Shown here: positions 18,954-32,527 of the stretch, piece after piece
Layout of the letters: each line of letters opens with the position of its first letter
How positions within the stretch are numbered: position 1 is the first letter of the stretch
Source of the DNA: Acanthosoma haemorrhoidale
Lineage: Eukaryota; Arthropoda; Insecta; Hemiptera; Acanthosomatidae
NCBI GenBank assembly: GCA_930367205.1
Contig: OV884015.1
Coordinates: 39,051,288 to 39,115,287, forward strand
Reading direction: 5' to 3'
DNA: 64,000 nucleotides
Notes under the pieces: model-generated
Database searches by the model: none
The model's input: the letters and a program-made list of their open reading frames with translations, nothing else
Told to the model about the DNA's origin: nothing
Made by a program: the position numbers and the translations under genes

Positions 18954-21451
18954 TCGACAGTTGATGTTAAAGTGTTTTATGTACGAAATTATAAAGCCTT
19001 TTTTGGAAAAGATATTTTTTCCCAAACCCTTTATTATGTATACATAGAGTGAGTTACAGATTCCACAATATGGAATATCCACATAAATCCACATCGTGCT
19101 AATTATAGTTACTGTAGCCTAACTAAAGTTTATATAATCTGTAAGGTATAAAGTATTGTTCTATGGTACTGAATACAAGGCGTGTAAACACCTTGAAATG
19201 AGCACATTATTTCAGAATATATAACGTAATATAAAAGAACATCAAGTATTATTTTATCTTTCTTGCAGCTGTAGTTACATAGTATACTCAATAATATTTT
19301 TTTCACCATTTGTCTTTTTTCAGCTGGTCGTTGTTCAGAGATTAAAAAAATTCACCTTCGTGTTTGCTACTTTCTGTATAAAAACTTTTGAGAGAATCGC
19401 ATTGAAAACTAATACATTAAATATTCTATTTCCTGTGTAATGTATCTGTAAATGTTAACGTTTTTCTAATCTAGTAGTTATCTAAATCACCATAAAACAT
19501 TTTTTCCGTACCCTGTTTTGAGTAACCTAGTATTTTAAAAAGGTTACGAACTCTTGTGCATTTTTAATAGTATTTTAGATGGCGCCCTGTTAAACTCTGA
19601 TCAAAATCCATACCTTTAGAATCTTAATGACTAATGCACTCGATTGGTTTATTATAGAGAAATGTGTAAAAGCTATATTACAAGACACCATTAGACACTG
19701 CGTTTAGTATAATCGATGTAGGTCAGCGCGTTTAATTGTCTAGTGAAGGTATCTTAAGTGGTCTACAAAAACTTTATTCCTTACCTTCCCGGCAATAATA
19801 CCTTAGAGGGGCCAATTCGAAAGGCGATTAACTTGGCCTAAAGCTGTAACCGCCCTACCATTTCCTCACATTAACACCTCCTCAGTATTTATTTATTGCT
19901 TTCTGAATAATATAGCTCCAACATAAATTTATTAACCATTTAACCATTCATTATCGAATTAATGTATTTTTTTTTATGACCACTTTTCCATAGACGAAAT
20001 AGTTTCACAAATCTTTAGTTTCAACCAACTCAATTTTAGTGAGAGGTATTAAAATTGAAACAGTAATGGAAAAGGGTACAATGGCTTGGTGAATTACTGC
20101 AGGTTAATCCGAAAGGAGTATTAATTGACAAATCGTTTTGATCCATGGGAAAAATCTTTTAGTTTGGCGTCTACGATTAGTGTGGATTTGGTTTTTAAGT
20201 CTTCTCTCAATAAGTGTAATTTTATTTCGCTTGCCTACCTGTCTGACGGTGAATTATATAATAGTGACCATAAAAAATGGTCGAATACATCAGAAACATT
20301 TGACATATTCAATAAGACGCTACATTTAGCTGAACATCTGTTTAGTGACAATATTTTATCTGTTTACAATATGTTTTGTTAGAATCCCAAGATAAACATG
20401 TTGCCCAATTGACATGTACGTAAACCTGATGGGGTGCTTTTTGACTAACAGGTGACTATTATTAAATTTTAGGTAAACGGTATTAAAATAAAGGAACCTT
20501 CTCTAATGATCTATTAATTAACATTTTATGTAACTGTAATTTTTGTTTTTAGCGATCCCTCCTGTGGTATTTTTTTAGTATATTTATCAATATTTGTATA
20601 TATATTTAAATAATAATCTAACGTTTAATTAAGTTTTATTGTATTTTAACAGTATTATAGAAGTATGGAGGGTCTTTTTATTATTACATATTAATGTTTT
20701 TATCGTTTACATAATATTTATGACTTTTCATTTAAATTAAGTCTATAGCTTCTTTCATTGTCTACTCACCATTTCAGGTTTTTGTGCAGTTCCAGTTTTA
20801 ACAATATTATATTTAATTATTAATGTCAATGTGCCGTAATACAGAGCTAACTTTATGCTTTATGGCCTTAGGTGGCCAATGTGAGTTGAAGTAAGCTCTC
20901 GTCCAATAAAAATATGTTGTGAATGCTGGAAAATAATAAATCAAAACTTCCCCTATATTTACAATAATCTAAAGTTCATATTAAATCTCATTCTTTATTT
21001 ACACCCCTTCCCGCAGGGAAAGTGGGTCGACCACTCTCTGGAATTCTCGCCCTCTTAATATTCACCATGCTAATGTACAAATCAGACAGACGCTTACTTA
21101 TCCAGCAATTATGTATTCATTTTGACAATTATTCTTTACAACCTATACATATACTATTTTTACTTTTTTATTTTAGGATGGTTAGTATTTTTCTCATTTA
21201 AATTTAATGTTGAAAACACAATAGCTGCAGTCTTGTGAAGGACCCTAGTATTTATTTTGCTTTCTCATTTTTTTATTTTAAAATTTAATTGTGTATTATG
21301 GTTTTGGTCTTTAACATTTAATTATTGGATAATATTTTCAGGTTCGAGGTACAGCTTATATTTATTTTTTTCCTATATCTCATGCTCGTTTATTCGTTCC
21401 CTTGTTGTTATTCAGGAGACATTGTCCGGGAATAATTTTTTTTTTCTATCT
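18954..21451. other. AT-rich noncoding DNA
   Basis: No supported gene. An 85-codon frame at 20125-20382 has no recognised motif. Confidence 0.4.
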
Positions 21452-21499
21452 ATAATAAAAAAAATCATTCTATACATAATAAAAAAAATCATTCTATAC
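21452..21499 (+). repeat. 24 bp tandem duplication (2 copies)
   Basis: ATAATAAAAAAAATCATTCT plus ATAC repeated exactly twice. Recent slippage-type duplication. Confidence 0.85.
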
Positions 21500-24400
21500 A
21501 TTGTTCTATATGTTTACCTACCTTGGCATGAGGCCAGACGATGATGGCATAGGGCGGCGCCGACAGACACAGGGGCACCATCAGGGACCGCTCGTTCTCC
21601 TTTATCGCTCTTCTGGGAGTCAGCCGCCCACTCCTCTCTCCGGCTATCTGCTCAGCTATTTGTTCTTTGTTGTCTAGTTCCTTTGGGTCTCTTCCTCCTC
21701 ATGTCTAACCTTCCATTATCACCCGTCATCGTTTTTAGATATCACTTTATACACAGGAGTGAATCTCATCGAATGCAATCCGCCAGTAAGGGTTGGGATT
21801 GGGTTATATATATTATATAGATTATATTATTGGGATTGCATTGGGTCTTTAAGTGCATCCATAGAAGAACGATTTTTTTAATCCAAACATTTTGTTTTAA
21901 ATCGAAAAACGTAACATCTATGCACTCTATAAACTGTCTGAAGTCGAGCTGTATGGATGTTACTTCTTCAATAGTTATTATAATCAACCAATTTTTTATG
22001 ATTTCGAATTTATGACTATAATTTAAAATTACAGACTACTCAGTCAAAAATAATATCCTACTAACAAATATCAAATAAAAGTACTTTTAATTGTATAAAA
22101 ACAATGTTACATCTCATGGTATGGGGGTTGTTTCTATAAACCACAATAAAACAGTTAGTATTTGAATAGAAAATGTAAATATTTTATTTTTGTCAAAATT
22201 TATATAACAGTTGTTTTTGTAATTGTAGAGTAAAATGCGTATTAAAAAAAGTGTAAAAAATTGTCATAAAAACACCTTTCATTCAACAATTTTTTATTAA
22301 GTTTAAGAATTTATATAAATCTTAAATAAGCGATTTTCAGTGATCAAGTTTAAAAAATAAAATGGTAAATAATACCTAGTTAATTTTTTTCCAATCATTT
22401 GTTAAGTACCCATGAAACCCCTGCAAAGTACCTGCCTCACACTATGGTCTCTTAATGATATTTCCTTTATTTTGTTTATATATATATTTTAAAAAAATCA
22501 AATTTAGCGCATAAATGGTAAAAAAAATAATTAACGCATAATGGCTAATAGATGCGGTGGATGTTATAATATCGGTGTCAATTTACACAGTGCACCTTGC
22601 ATTGATAGAAGCAGCGTCAGAACATGCAGTATGCTGACACCAATCTTGCCCCCTTAAATAGTTCACAGTGGCATTTTGCTAGGCCTCCTACCATCTCCCT
22701 GCTATATGATTCCATGATGGCATTGCCATTGACTTTATGCGTAAAGTACTTTTAAGCACTCTAAACCTTGAAATTTTTCCCTCTAAAAGCTTTTATTTGT
22801 CGAGCGCTAACAACCTACGTCTTGATACTTTTATTTTAACGGTTTGAAGACGAATGAATGTTGACCATTAGGGCAGCATACATAATTTAGCCGAGGTCTA
22901 GAGTGGTTAGCACTAGGCGTTACCTCTAATCCTTCAATTCTGTTTTCTTAACCATATTCACTACTTGTTTATTCAAGTAGCTACTCATTTATTTACGAGA
23001 CCGAGGATCGGTGACCGGAGCAATGCTTCAAAGTAAAATCCTTGGGGGTGCTGGGAAATGATTCTGGGTCTCCACGGTTAAAAGTGAGGATGATAAGCAC
23101 ATTTGTTTTGGTTAGCTAAAAAATTTTACTAATCAATTATAAGCTAAATTCCACTTTTCGAAACAGATATAGACAAAATTAAGAAATTAGAAAGCAATAT
23201 TTTTTCCTAAAACATATTAAAAAATATATTGAGTAAAGGCATGTTTTGCAATACTATTTTATCTTATAAATTGAAGTTTATAAATAGAAATACTGAAACA
23301 TTAAGGTCTGGATTATACAGAGAAGTAAGCCTTGTTTTTATTCCTCTTGGACCTTTGCAATCCGTAGTTGCTCAGTAGTGGTTTCATCGAGTTCCCCCCA
23401 TGCTGTTTGTGTTTTGGGTTAATACTAAGCTTGGCTGTAAGATTACAACCAAGTCAGACCGGAATGGGTGCAAGGGCAAGTCTATATGATAATGAGCATG
23501 CAAATCCACTAGGGCGAAAAGGGGGAAAATATTCACTCTACTTGCGTCTGAACCGATCTATCCTATGGATATATATATATATATCGACCGAGAAGACGTA
23601 GCAGACTGACAATAGGGAAAATATGCAGGAACCAATCCTTGAATATGTGATTAAGAAGTGCACGTCAAAAAAAAAAAAGTAGAGCAGATAGAGAAAATCT
23701 GACTTCATGTTTAAATTTTGCGCCCCAATTATTGCTAGAATCAGTTTAAAATCCTAGGCACCAACAAAAGGCATTTTTTTGTTCTAGGCCTGTGTTATTG
23801 TTGTATCTTGTATCATTAAAGTTATGATGATGTTTAACTGAGGATTTAGTTAATTAGAAGGGATTTAATTTTCTATCCAGATTGGGAAATATGCTACTTG
23901 AAGCTTTTCGCATCAGTTGGGATCATCCCCCACACTCAGTGTCCCTGGATCCTGACTGAGATAGAATCTGTAGAGCCCTTGTGTGAGGATCATTGGATCA
24001 TATTCCTCGACAATGACGAGTGCAGTAGGTTCTATAGCAGCTGTTGGAGCAATAGGATCCATTTCATTGGCGGATCAATTGCTTCTCTTGATTTCACGAG
24101 TCGTCCCAAGCTTCGTTCGCCGTTGCTTACTGCTGGCAACCCTTTACATGCCTTTAAATCATCAAAACCATTTTTAAATACGAAATATGGTTACACAGTG
24201 CCAGTTTGAACGTAGTGCCTCTCCCTTCATTTTATTCATTGTAAAACAAATTACATTTACCTTTCATGAACAATCCACCTTAATCCAATATTCCCTCACA
24301 GAGGAAATAAATCACAGATTTTTAATACGACTGTTCCATAATCAATACCGCATCGGACCAGTGGTTTTTCCTCCCCGGTTGGATCATAAATATTTAAGAA

Positions 24401-24969
24401 ACAGGGTAAGTCTTTTCGTCTGATTTTTTTCCCCATGATTAAAGAGAGTTTTTTTTTATTCTAGAAAGTAATACATTTTCAGAAAACACTCTACAAATAA
24501 AAGCGGAAAACGTCACTCGGAAAAGCCCCTTCCTATTATACCAACTCCTGAATTTTGAAGTATATTGAAATGGTTTAGATGTTTTAGTTTTTCCAAAAAA
24601 GCTTTTGAAGGGGGGGGGGGGGCGGGGCCTTTGAACGAAAACATGGTTTGATGAATAATTTAACGTCACTTTTTTTTATCTTTTAAATTAAATATTTTTA
24701 CTTTGATGGAAGGTATGGGAAATACGAGAATATTTAATGTTCACTTTGCGAACTTCTGCTTTGCCTAACTTCACTTCTGTCCAGAATTTTCCAGCAAAAA
24801 ACATATTTTTTTTTTTGGCAGGAAAATATTATTCATACACTAATAACATTGTGTTGTTCTTTATTTAGCATAATAATATAATAACTGTGCTATTATTATT
24901 CATCACTTCATCAATATGTGCGTTTTGCGACCGCTAACTACATAAGATAAATCACCCTATACTCTATTG
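21500..24969. other. Mostly AT-rich DNA, no supported gene
   Basis: A less AT-rich stretch at 23890-24200 is open in more than one frame on both strands, including a hydrophobic frame at 23983-24177, but I recognise no domain. A G13 run followed by CGGGG occurs at 24610-24627. Confidence 0.35.
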
Positions 24970-25170
24970 TATATATATTGTAAATTAATTTAAACAAATG
25001 TAAATAACATTACCAAACCATAAGTCAATTTAAATGTTGTAAACAATAAAAGACGCATCTGCAAGTTAATTAGTTAGAGGCTGGGAACCCTCACCCTCTA
25101 GGCCAGAGTCACTACGAGAACAAAGGCCACCACATATTGGGCTGGCATCGGCCACAATAACGAGTCCCAT

Positions 25171-25260
25171 GATTGGATACTACTGAGGGACGCCAACTAT
25201 AAATAGACCCGGGGGTTGGCCTGTAAATCATTCTCACGACGACTCTCTAACTGGTGACTT
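25171..25260 (+). promoter_or_regulatory. Core promoter candidate (TATA plus TCATTC initiator)
   Basis: TATAAATA at 25198-25205, an inverted CCAAT (ATTGG) near 25172, and TCATTC at 25228-25233, which fits the arthropod initiator TCAKTY with the A at 25230, about 32 bp from the TATA start. The LINE family B copy begins within about 40 bp. It may be a fragment of an LTR or other element promoter, or a host promoter hit by the LINE. Confidence 0.45.
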
Positions 25261-25267
25261 GTAGCTG

Positions 25268-26208
25268 CATTGATGTTCAAGACTTGGCCTTCTCATTTAC
25301 CACTACACCCTACTCCAACGTCTGAGGGAATACCACTTCTTGGATCAACTACAGATGACATCATACCTCACAGGCAGAACTTTTTCGGTTCGGATAGGCA
25401 CCACGTCTACTACCCGAAGAAAATACACTGCCGGTGTCCCCTAAGGGTCAGTGCTAGGTCCCCTACTGTTCAAAATTTACACCGCCCACATCTTAGGAGT
25501 CTCGTAACCCAACTGCGAAGTATCGGCGTATGCAGACGACATAGGTGTATACAGCACTAGCATCAATCCCACCAGAGCCCTGAAATTTGCTGAGAGCGTG
25601 ATCCAATGTACGGGACCCTAATGTACAAGTATCTAACTCCTAACACTCTAAAAATGCTCCAGCAATTTCAGAACAGAGTTCTCCGTACCCCCCTCACGCA
25701 CACACCGTTCCACCGAATGAAGGCACCTGAAATCCATAAAAAATATGATGTGCTATTCAAGATTTCGTCAAGAAAAGACACATCAAATTTGTTGACTCAC
25801 TTCAACACTGCCACAATCCTCTCTTCTCCCAATACCCGTCCGATGGAAGCACTGCTGGACCACCCAAGCCTAGAGACAGATGACCTCATCGAACCCGAGC
25901 AACATGGCCCCAGGGTAGGTCGATTCCCCGGCCAAAAGGCCGACTCAGCCCAGCCAACTTCGGACCCAATGTCTAGTACCCCTAAGCTCCATCCTCAGTA
26001 GACTCTCACTACCTTCTTGAATCCGCCCGCCTTTTTTAGGTCTTCCACACTACTCATCCCTCACATACATCCTTCAAATGGGACTCCCCTCCCTAGTAAA
26101 AGGCACCCATCACTCCAAATAATTTTTCCTTTATTATTTTTCCTACAGCCTTTCATTATTTTTGAGATATAAGAAAAAAAACAAAAAAATAAAAAAAACT
26201 TCCTCTTT
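25268..26208 (+). mobile_element. LINE family B, copy 1, internally deleted
   Basis: Reverse transcriptase palm including the FSVRIG block near 25390, the GVPQGSVLGPLL block (its Gln is now TAA at 25442-25444) and AYADDIGVYSTS near 25530. It then jumps to the C-terminal region (LQQFQNRVLRT block near 25660) and the family 3' UTR with A-rich tail near 26172-26208. The thumb region seen in the 63.3 kb copy is missing. The first ~70 bp are poorly conserved and the 5' edge is approximate. Confidence 0.85.
25330..26001 (+). pseudogene. Family B reverse transcriptase pseudogene
   Basis: The catalytic YADD is present, but the conserved PQG is PstopG, a second stop lies before the NCEV block, and an internal deletion joins the palm to the C-terminal IHKKYDV region. 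The 3' part is open as a 131-codon frame at 25606-26001, of which only the first ~50 residues match the family C-terminus. Not functional. Confidence 0.8.
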
Positions 26209-26740
26209 TTTACCTCTCTTCCTAACCTCGCTATGTTTTAGTCTGGCCTAGTCAGACCCCACACTCTCCTAGTGAGATTATCTGCCTTCGCCTCGCTAAA
26301 ACTAGCAGCTCCTTGGGAGAGACCTCTCCCTCGCGGGCAACAGTGGTCGTGGCCCTACAAATTTACCTAGTAGTGTCTTCCACGGCAATCCAGTCGGCCT
26401 CTCTCCGGTTCACACTCGCCTTTGGGATCCGGACGGATTTCGCCTACCCTCAGATACGGAGTGGGAATTTGTGGTCATTCCAAGACCACACAAACTACCT
26501 ACACTACCTACCCTATACCTCTTCTCCTGAACATAGTGCATTGTCGGGGCACATGCCAATCAAATATGGAGTCAGATAGTAAGACCCGTCATAAAACGAT
26601 TGTCCATGCCCAATCAATTGATTAGTCATTGCCTAATCAACCCTCACTTCGTCACCAGGGCTAAGGGCTTGGGTAACTAGGCACCCCCCTCGTGACGACC
26701 CACCAGTGCGCTTCCCTCTTTGACATGAAAACAATAAATG
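26209..26740. other. GC-richer block of unknown nature
   Basis: Follows the LINE A tail. It contains an 88-codon plus-strand frame (26313-26579) with no domain I can name. Possibly part of another element: GC content is closer to that of the LINEs than to the unique DNA. Confidence 0.3.
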
Positions 26741-29700
26741 GTAGATATTGATACAATTGACCAGACGATAACGAAACTCGGCAGACTCCACTCCATAAAA
26801 TACGATTGAGCGTCATTAATTAAATGTAATAGTTGTTAATTAAAAAATAATTGAGTTATTAACATGTTACATATGGTATCAAATAATTTATCTCAACTTC
26901 TTGTTTTGGTATATAATGTTAATGTTGTATGTGTCAAGATAGTCGAGGGGCATAATTACAAAAGTTATTAACATCGTGTTGCATTCTTGTTTCACATAAA
27001 GGAATAAATGATATTGATGCTAAACTTGGCCCCCTTCATCGACAATTGTTTCGTTTTTTATAATTCTCAATCGAATGGGGGCTATTAAAGTAAAATCTAC
27101 GCCCTTTTACAATTTAATACAATACCCTTGGGTAAGTTTTGACTTTTTTAATACTGAGTAAAATCTTTTATTGTCGTAGATATGAATTCTAGAATTTAAC
27201 TTACTGTCATCTTAATTATTATTCACTTCAATACGAACTAACATTATTAATTTCTCCATACAAACAAATGGCAGGACAGTTCGATTCTCATCCATGGTAG
27301 ATGAACCAAAGCGAACTTATTTCTTGCTAGTCTCACGAAATTAGCTTTACGTTCCCATTCTGTCTCTAAAGTGGAGGTCACTTCTAAATAACACTCGTAG
27401 AATAGTAATTACAACCTGCAGACAAGCACACATCCATTAAGCTAAAGATCAGGTTGAACTGACAAGCTCTAAGGGGGTACTTGTCAGATCCGGTTAATGA
27501 GAAAGTTAAAGGGAGCAAAATCTAACCCGTCAATTGGATCAGGTTCGTCTTTTAATCAAGTTGATAACTGTTAATTACAAATGTCACCAATGTTCATTTT
27601 CTTTGAACTCCTGAACCGATCCCCCTCTCCAACTTGTAAGAAATGGAAAGTTCGAAGGGGGTTGAATATTGATTCGTCTGTTTTCAGGTTCATCAGGAAG
27701 TTAAGTTTAAACTTATTGTTGCTCAGCCCTCAGGGTTTTTGTTCTCAAAATTACTCTCTTGTGTATTAGTTAAGGCTTATAACCAACGAGCAAGGTATGT
27801 TTGAAAAAAAAAAAGTTATATTTTTTGCCATATATATATATAAGGATACGATCATCAGGGTAACGAAAAGAAATACAATGATATGCCAAGAAATAATTAA
27901 ATTTTTTTATTAGTATGATAATACATTCAGAAAAAACTTTCAATATACTTGTTTTATGTCAATAAAATAGGTGTTTATTAAAGAGTCATTTTTCAAAGTG
28001 GTTTAACTAATAAAATTAAATATTATCCACTAATTAATATAATAACTGCACAATTGTTAGAAACAAATGCAATTCGTTAAAAGTAAAGAAAATGTATTGC
28101 CAGGGTACGGATTGTTGGGTTAACTAATTTGATATATTTGTACGTGAGTTTAACCAATTATTGATGAGCTCCAATTTTAGCTCGCATACTCATCCTGATA
28201 CGTATTTAACAATTTTTAATTACGAGATTAACATTAAATGATTTCAAATTTTTCAACATGTTTGTGTGAATGATTGCTATTGATTCCAAATTGTTTACAG
28301 GACAATTTGTGACCCGGAGAATGATCCTACCTGAGATATATATGTAATTCTACCTCTGACCGCTAAAAGAGGTTGGATGATGGTATTTGAAGATAATGCT
28401 ATAGAAAACGGTCCTGAGTCTACTTTATTGTCTTTTCTCTCGCGAGTATTTTTGTTTCTCCACAACTGTGAGCTGTGAGTAAAATCTTATATCACATCCG
28501 AAGACTTGAAAATGGAATTTCGGGTATTTTGAGAAATCCTTTCAGTGATTCTCCTAATATTTATAAATACTGGAGTTATGTTTGATGAGAGTGAACCGAT
28601 TAATTTGACCATGTTCGTTTTTTCTGTAGGACAATAAAAAAAATTACAATCGATGCGAAATTTCAAAGGTGTACTAAATAGCACTCCGAATTCCACTGAT
28701 TCAATATAAAATATCGGAAAGTATGATAAAAAAAATAAAATAAAAGTGAGAAAAAATGTGCCCAGTTACTTGCGCATTCTCAAGTCATTCCTCCAATATT
28801 CAGGATTGCAATCCAGCAGTTATACGTATGTCGAGAACGAATTTATCAGGTTAATGCAAAATAAATAAAAAAGCATCTCAAAACATAACATAAATTGCTG
28901 TAATTTAACAGTAGAAATCAATAGTTTGGGGTGATTGAAATTGTATCCTTTTACTAATATTTGTTTAAAACAGACAATGAGGTATTTAAAAATATTGTCC
29001 GATCCAACAATCCAAAAAGATTTTTTTCACAATCGTTTGATTAATAATTAAATTTTGAAAAATCCAAGTGGGCTTCTAGCCATGTTCACCGTATTATGTT
29101 GAATGTTTTTATATTTGGTATAATAATTTAGTTTTTAATTTTTGAAAAATACTGAAACCATTGATACTTGTTCTTTTGATTCATATCTGTAAACAAAATC
29201 CACCTTCCAAGCGCGGTTTATCGATTTAACTTTTAATCTCACTTTCTCAACTGTATCAGTTGATTCACCATTGTGATGTGAAGCCACACTTTTAGAAATA
29301 CTGTTTCGAGCTTTTGTTTTCCCCTGATCGCCCTGAAGTGATTAAAAAGGTATCTTTTGTCCGTAGACAGATGGAGGTGGAAGGGCTCGTCAGTGGCAGA
29401 AGGTGCTGTGTAGTGCCAAATCGGATCGCAGGTAGTTAGTAAGGGCTGTAGCATCATCGGCCCTATCAAGGGTAGCATTAATTGTGTTAGAGCCTGAGCC
29501 CAGGAGTTAGCCTAACTCCACAAAAGGCTGAGCAACAAGGCTCCCCCCCCCCCGGCTGTAGACCCGCTTGCTCTGTAGCAGGCCTACCCCTCATTGTCTA
29601 CTGCGGGCTTTGAGAGGAGCAGCACCCCCTTATCGGTCCCTGGGGAGTAGTTTTTGATTTTTTTCTCTAAGAGGGGCGGTTAAAAGATTTACAGAAAATG

Positions 29701-30512
29701 TGAGATCACTCTATACAAAATGTCTTTACTATAGAAACTGCCTTTATGTTCTGACGGTGTTTTGACAAGCAATATTACTTGAGTTACAAAATACTCCCAA
29801 ACTCATAAAAAAAATAAACAGTTCAACTAACGAAAATAGAATAAAAAACTCATCACAAGAGTATATTATACGTGATAGTACACTTAAAATTCCTTTTTTA
29901 TTTACGATTAGGACTGATTACATGGAATATTTAGGACTTCAGTTTTTGACATCTTGTTACTTTTCTGGATAAGGGAGGGACCCCCTCATTATTAATTATT
30001 ATTATTATTATTAATTAATTAGGGAAGCCACTTTATTTGACACTTTAACAATCAACACTTTGTGAAGCTCACTTTAATCATAGTTAAGTTAGTTTGGAGA
30101 AGGACATGAGACCACCGCCGCTTTAGGCGTCACTCTGGGTTGCCGGAGATGAGATAAGATTGTAGAGGTTTAGCGTACGGATTAGGATGACCAGGGTGGC
30201 GGGAGGTTCTTCTTTTTATTCCCCCAAATGTAAAGGGACATGAAAGGAAAGAGTTTTGCGGATGTTAAAGAAGTAAAGACACAACAACATCAAAAAATAA
30301 GAATTTAAAAAGTGTTTCGAACAGTGGAGTAAAATATTGGGCAAGTGTATTGACTCCAATGGAGAGTGCTTTAAAGGATATTTAGGTAAAAAAGAAGGTT
30401 TTCTGTAAAAAAATTAAATCACTTTGTACAAAAAATGTTCGTGTTCTCTTGGATACATTCTCGTGACTAACAAGCAAAATATAATGCATCTATAAAAACA
30501 CGGCGAGTTTTG
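26741..30512. other. AT-rich noncoding DNA
   Basis: No supported gene. A C run (about 29544-29555) lies in a less AT-rich patch at 29240-29650, where a 79-codon minus-strand frame has no recognised motif. ATT microsatellite near 29990-30015. Confidence 0.4.
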
Positions 30513-30523
30513 AACACTATGTT

Positions 30524-31225
30524 AAGAGTACGTAGGACTTACTACTCTCTCCAGCATCTCATAACAAGCCCGGCTATATCCCTGAGGCTGAAACTGCTCA
30601 TATATCAGAGCGTCCTGAGGCCAGCACTACTTTTTGGAACTCCCCTTTTCCGTTTTCTCCACACGAGCACCATAACTAGACTCCAGAGCTACCAAGAACA
30701 ACATCCTGCGCACGGCACTATGGCATACCCCTTTTCGTGAAATGAAGGCTCCTGACATCCACGAAAAGTTCGAGGTCCCCACCATTCTTTGACCAATTCT
30801 TTCACCAAATTCTTCGACTCGATTAAACATTGCCAAAACCCCCTATTCCAAGACCTGACACCCCCACCACTACCGGCAAGATGGCAAATCTCTAGATCTG
30901 GGAAAGCCGACCAACTGGTAGACATTACGGCCCTTGGCCAACCAACAACAAGCCTCTGACGGGCACCCATCAATGCTTTCTAACTGAATGAGCTTCCACT
31001 ACATGCCTAGAGAGACTAGGCCCAACCTTCAGTGGACTCTCACCACTGCACCGCAAGTGGCCTCTACCGAGGCTTCCCACACTCCTTAATTCCCTCACTC
31101 TACCTTCAAACAGGTACTCCTAGTAAAAGGATCCGCTCACCCCGAATAAATTCCCTTTATTTTTCTCTTATCTATAATCTTAAAAATTTGAGAGCTAAGG
31201 AAAAAAAAAAAAATAAAATAAAATA
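30524..31225 (+). mobile_element. LINE family B, copy 2, with 11 bp target duplication
   Basis: 5'-truncated insertion flanked by AACACTATGTT at 30513-30523 and 31226-31236. It starts at the RVRRTYYSLQHL block of the thumb, continues through the C-terminus with frameshifts, and ends with the family 3' UTR, GAGCTAAGG and an A-rich tail. Very close to the 63.4-64.0 kb copy, so both are fairly young. Confidence 0.95.
30527..30965 (+). pseudogene. Family B reverse transcriptase C-terminal pseudogene
   Basis: The first ~55 residues match the 63.3 kb copy (LKLLIYQSVLRPALLFGTPL). A frameshift near 30695 moves the match to another frame (HIHEKFEVP-type block), and a stop follows. No catalytic residues are present. 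Confidence 0.85.
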
Positions 31226-31236
31226 AACACTATGTT

Positions 31237-32440
31237 TTAAGGAACTGGAGGTTTAATGACTTTTTGCACTTGTTGCTTATAAAATCCTAACACTCAGAAC
31301 TTGTTACCACCGTTGCTAGTAAAACTAATTTTTTTTTAGATAATTAATTTTAACTTTAACTCAAACATGTTTTATGGATATGGCATTATATTTCATACCA
31401 TTGCAATATTAAACGGAACATCCATTTAAATTTGGCCATTGTTGTTAAATTGTGGGCTTTGGTGTTATCTTTTTTTTTGTGACCGGGAATTCTGTATAAA
31501 TATATATAACAAAGTTATTTCCAACTGAAAATAAACATCAGGATGAGGGTTATGGCTAATGATAAACAAAATGGACTAATTCCTTGGGATCCTCACTCGA
31601 TTGACTCACTGAAAGCGCTTGTTAAAATAATAAAATTGATGAGTTCGATTGTTTGATGAATTCATTTGTAAAATGTTTCAAATATATTGACTTCCACTCT
31701 AAAGAGAGACAATAACAAGACCATAGTCCTGACAAGCCCGGAGTTGTTTATCATGCAAATTGAAATAAAAAAAAATACATTCAATTCTCACTCATTTCTT
31801 ATTTTAGTTATTCTCGTGAATACCAAGCCAATAATAAAGCGCGATTAGAATATTCCTGATTACTCTATTATGAACGAAGTTGATTTGAGTTAGAACGATT
31901 AAATCTAAAACGAATCTGATCTCTTTTCAAGGATGATCAATCAGAGAGCATCAATTCAATTTCGAAAACCAAAAAAACTAATTTTATTCTTTTTAGTTGT
32001 TACAGTATAAAATAAATATATTACAGCTGTATGTAACAGATGTTCCGTAACAGAAGGTAAATTTGTAGCCCTAAAAAAAGGAAAATGGAAAAAGAGGCTT
32101 AGTTGAATTCAAGTTAGACTTGTTCCGTGTTGGCCTAAATTAAATTTAAAAAAATTTTGATGAAATACGCACATATATCTAAATAAGCGGCATATATTAA
32201 ATATATTTCGACATAAAAAAAAATCACCTGGCGTGAGTGATGACAGGATATCGATATAAAAAAATGGGGGTAAAAAAAACATTCTAATTACCTGTCTGTC
32301 ACAAAATCAGTTCTCGTTGTCACCAGAGTTGACATATGTTTAACATAAATTAATTAAAACCTCTCCTAGATTTCTTTCGAAATTGCCCAATAAATTATGA
32401 AAGTCTTTTTCATTCCCAATCAAAGATCATTAAGCCAGTC
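31237..32440. other. AT-rich noncoding DNA
   Basis: Nothing recognised. Confidence 0.4.
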
Positions 32441-32527
32441 TCGGATTGGTCAGGTATAAAAGAGACGGTTTCGCATGGCGTTGATAAACTTGTTAACATA
32501 AAATAAATATCTCTGTTGAAGGTAAGT
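32441..32527 (+). promoter_or_regulatory. Promoter and short first exon candidate
   Basis: An inverted CCAAT (ATTGG at 32445-32449), TATAAAAG at 32455-32462, and a strong donor AAG|GTAAGT at 32521/32522. Initiation ~30 bp from the TATA would give a noncoding first exon of roughly 35-40 nt ending at 32521. This layout is common for highly expressed arthropod genes. I could not find convincing downstream exons on the plus strand, so the gene it serves is unknown and the call is an inference from spacing. Confidence 0.4.

Noticed and set aside
23890..24209. Frames open on both strands, including a hydrophobic 64-codon frame
   Set aside because: Several phases are open at once and none matches a known protein; no promoter or splice evidence.
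26313..26579. 88-codon frame behind LINE B as a LINE endonuclease piece
   Set aside because: A weak SGHMPI-like string only; catalytic residues cannot be placed.
27270..27295. GTTCGATTC as a possible tRNA B box
   Set aside because: No pairing T stem and no matching D arm or acceptor stem.
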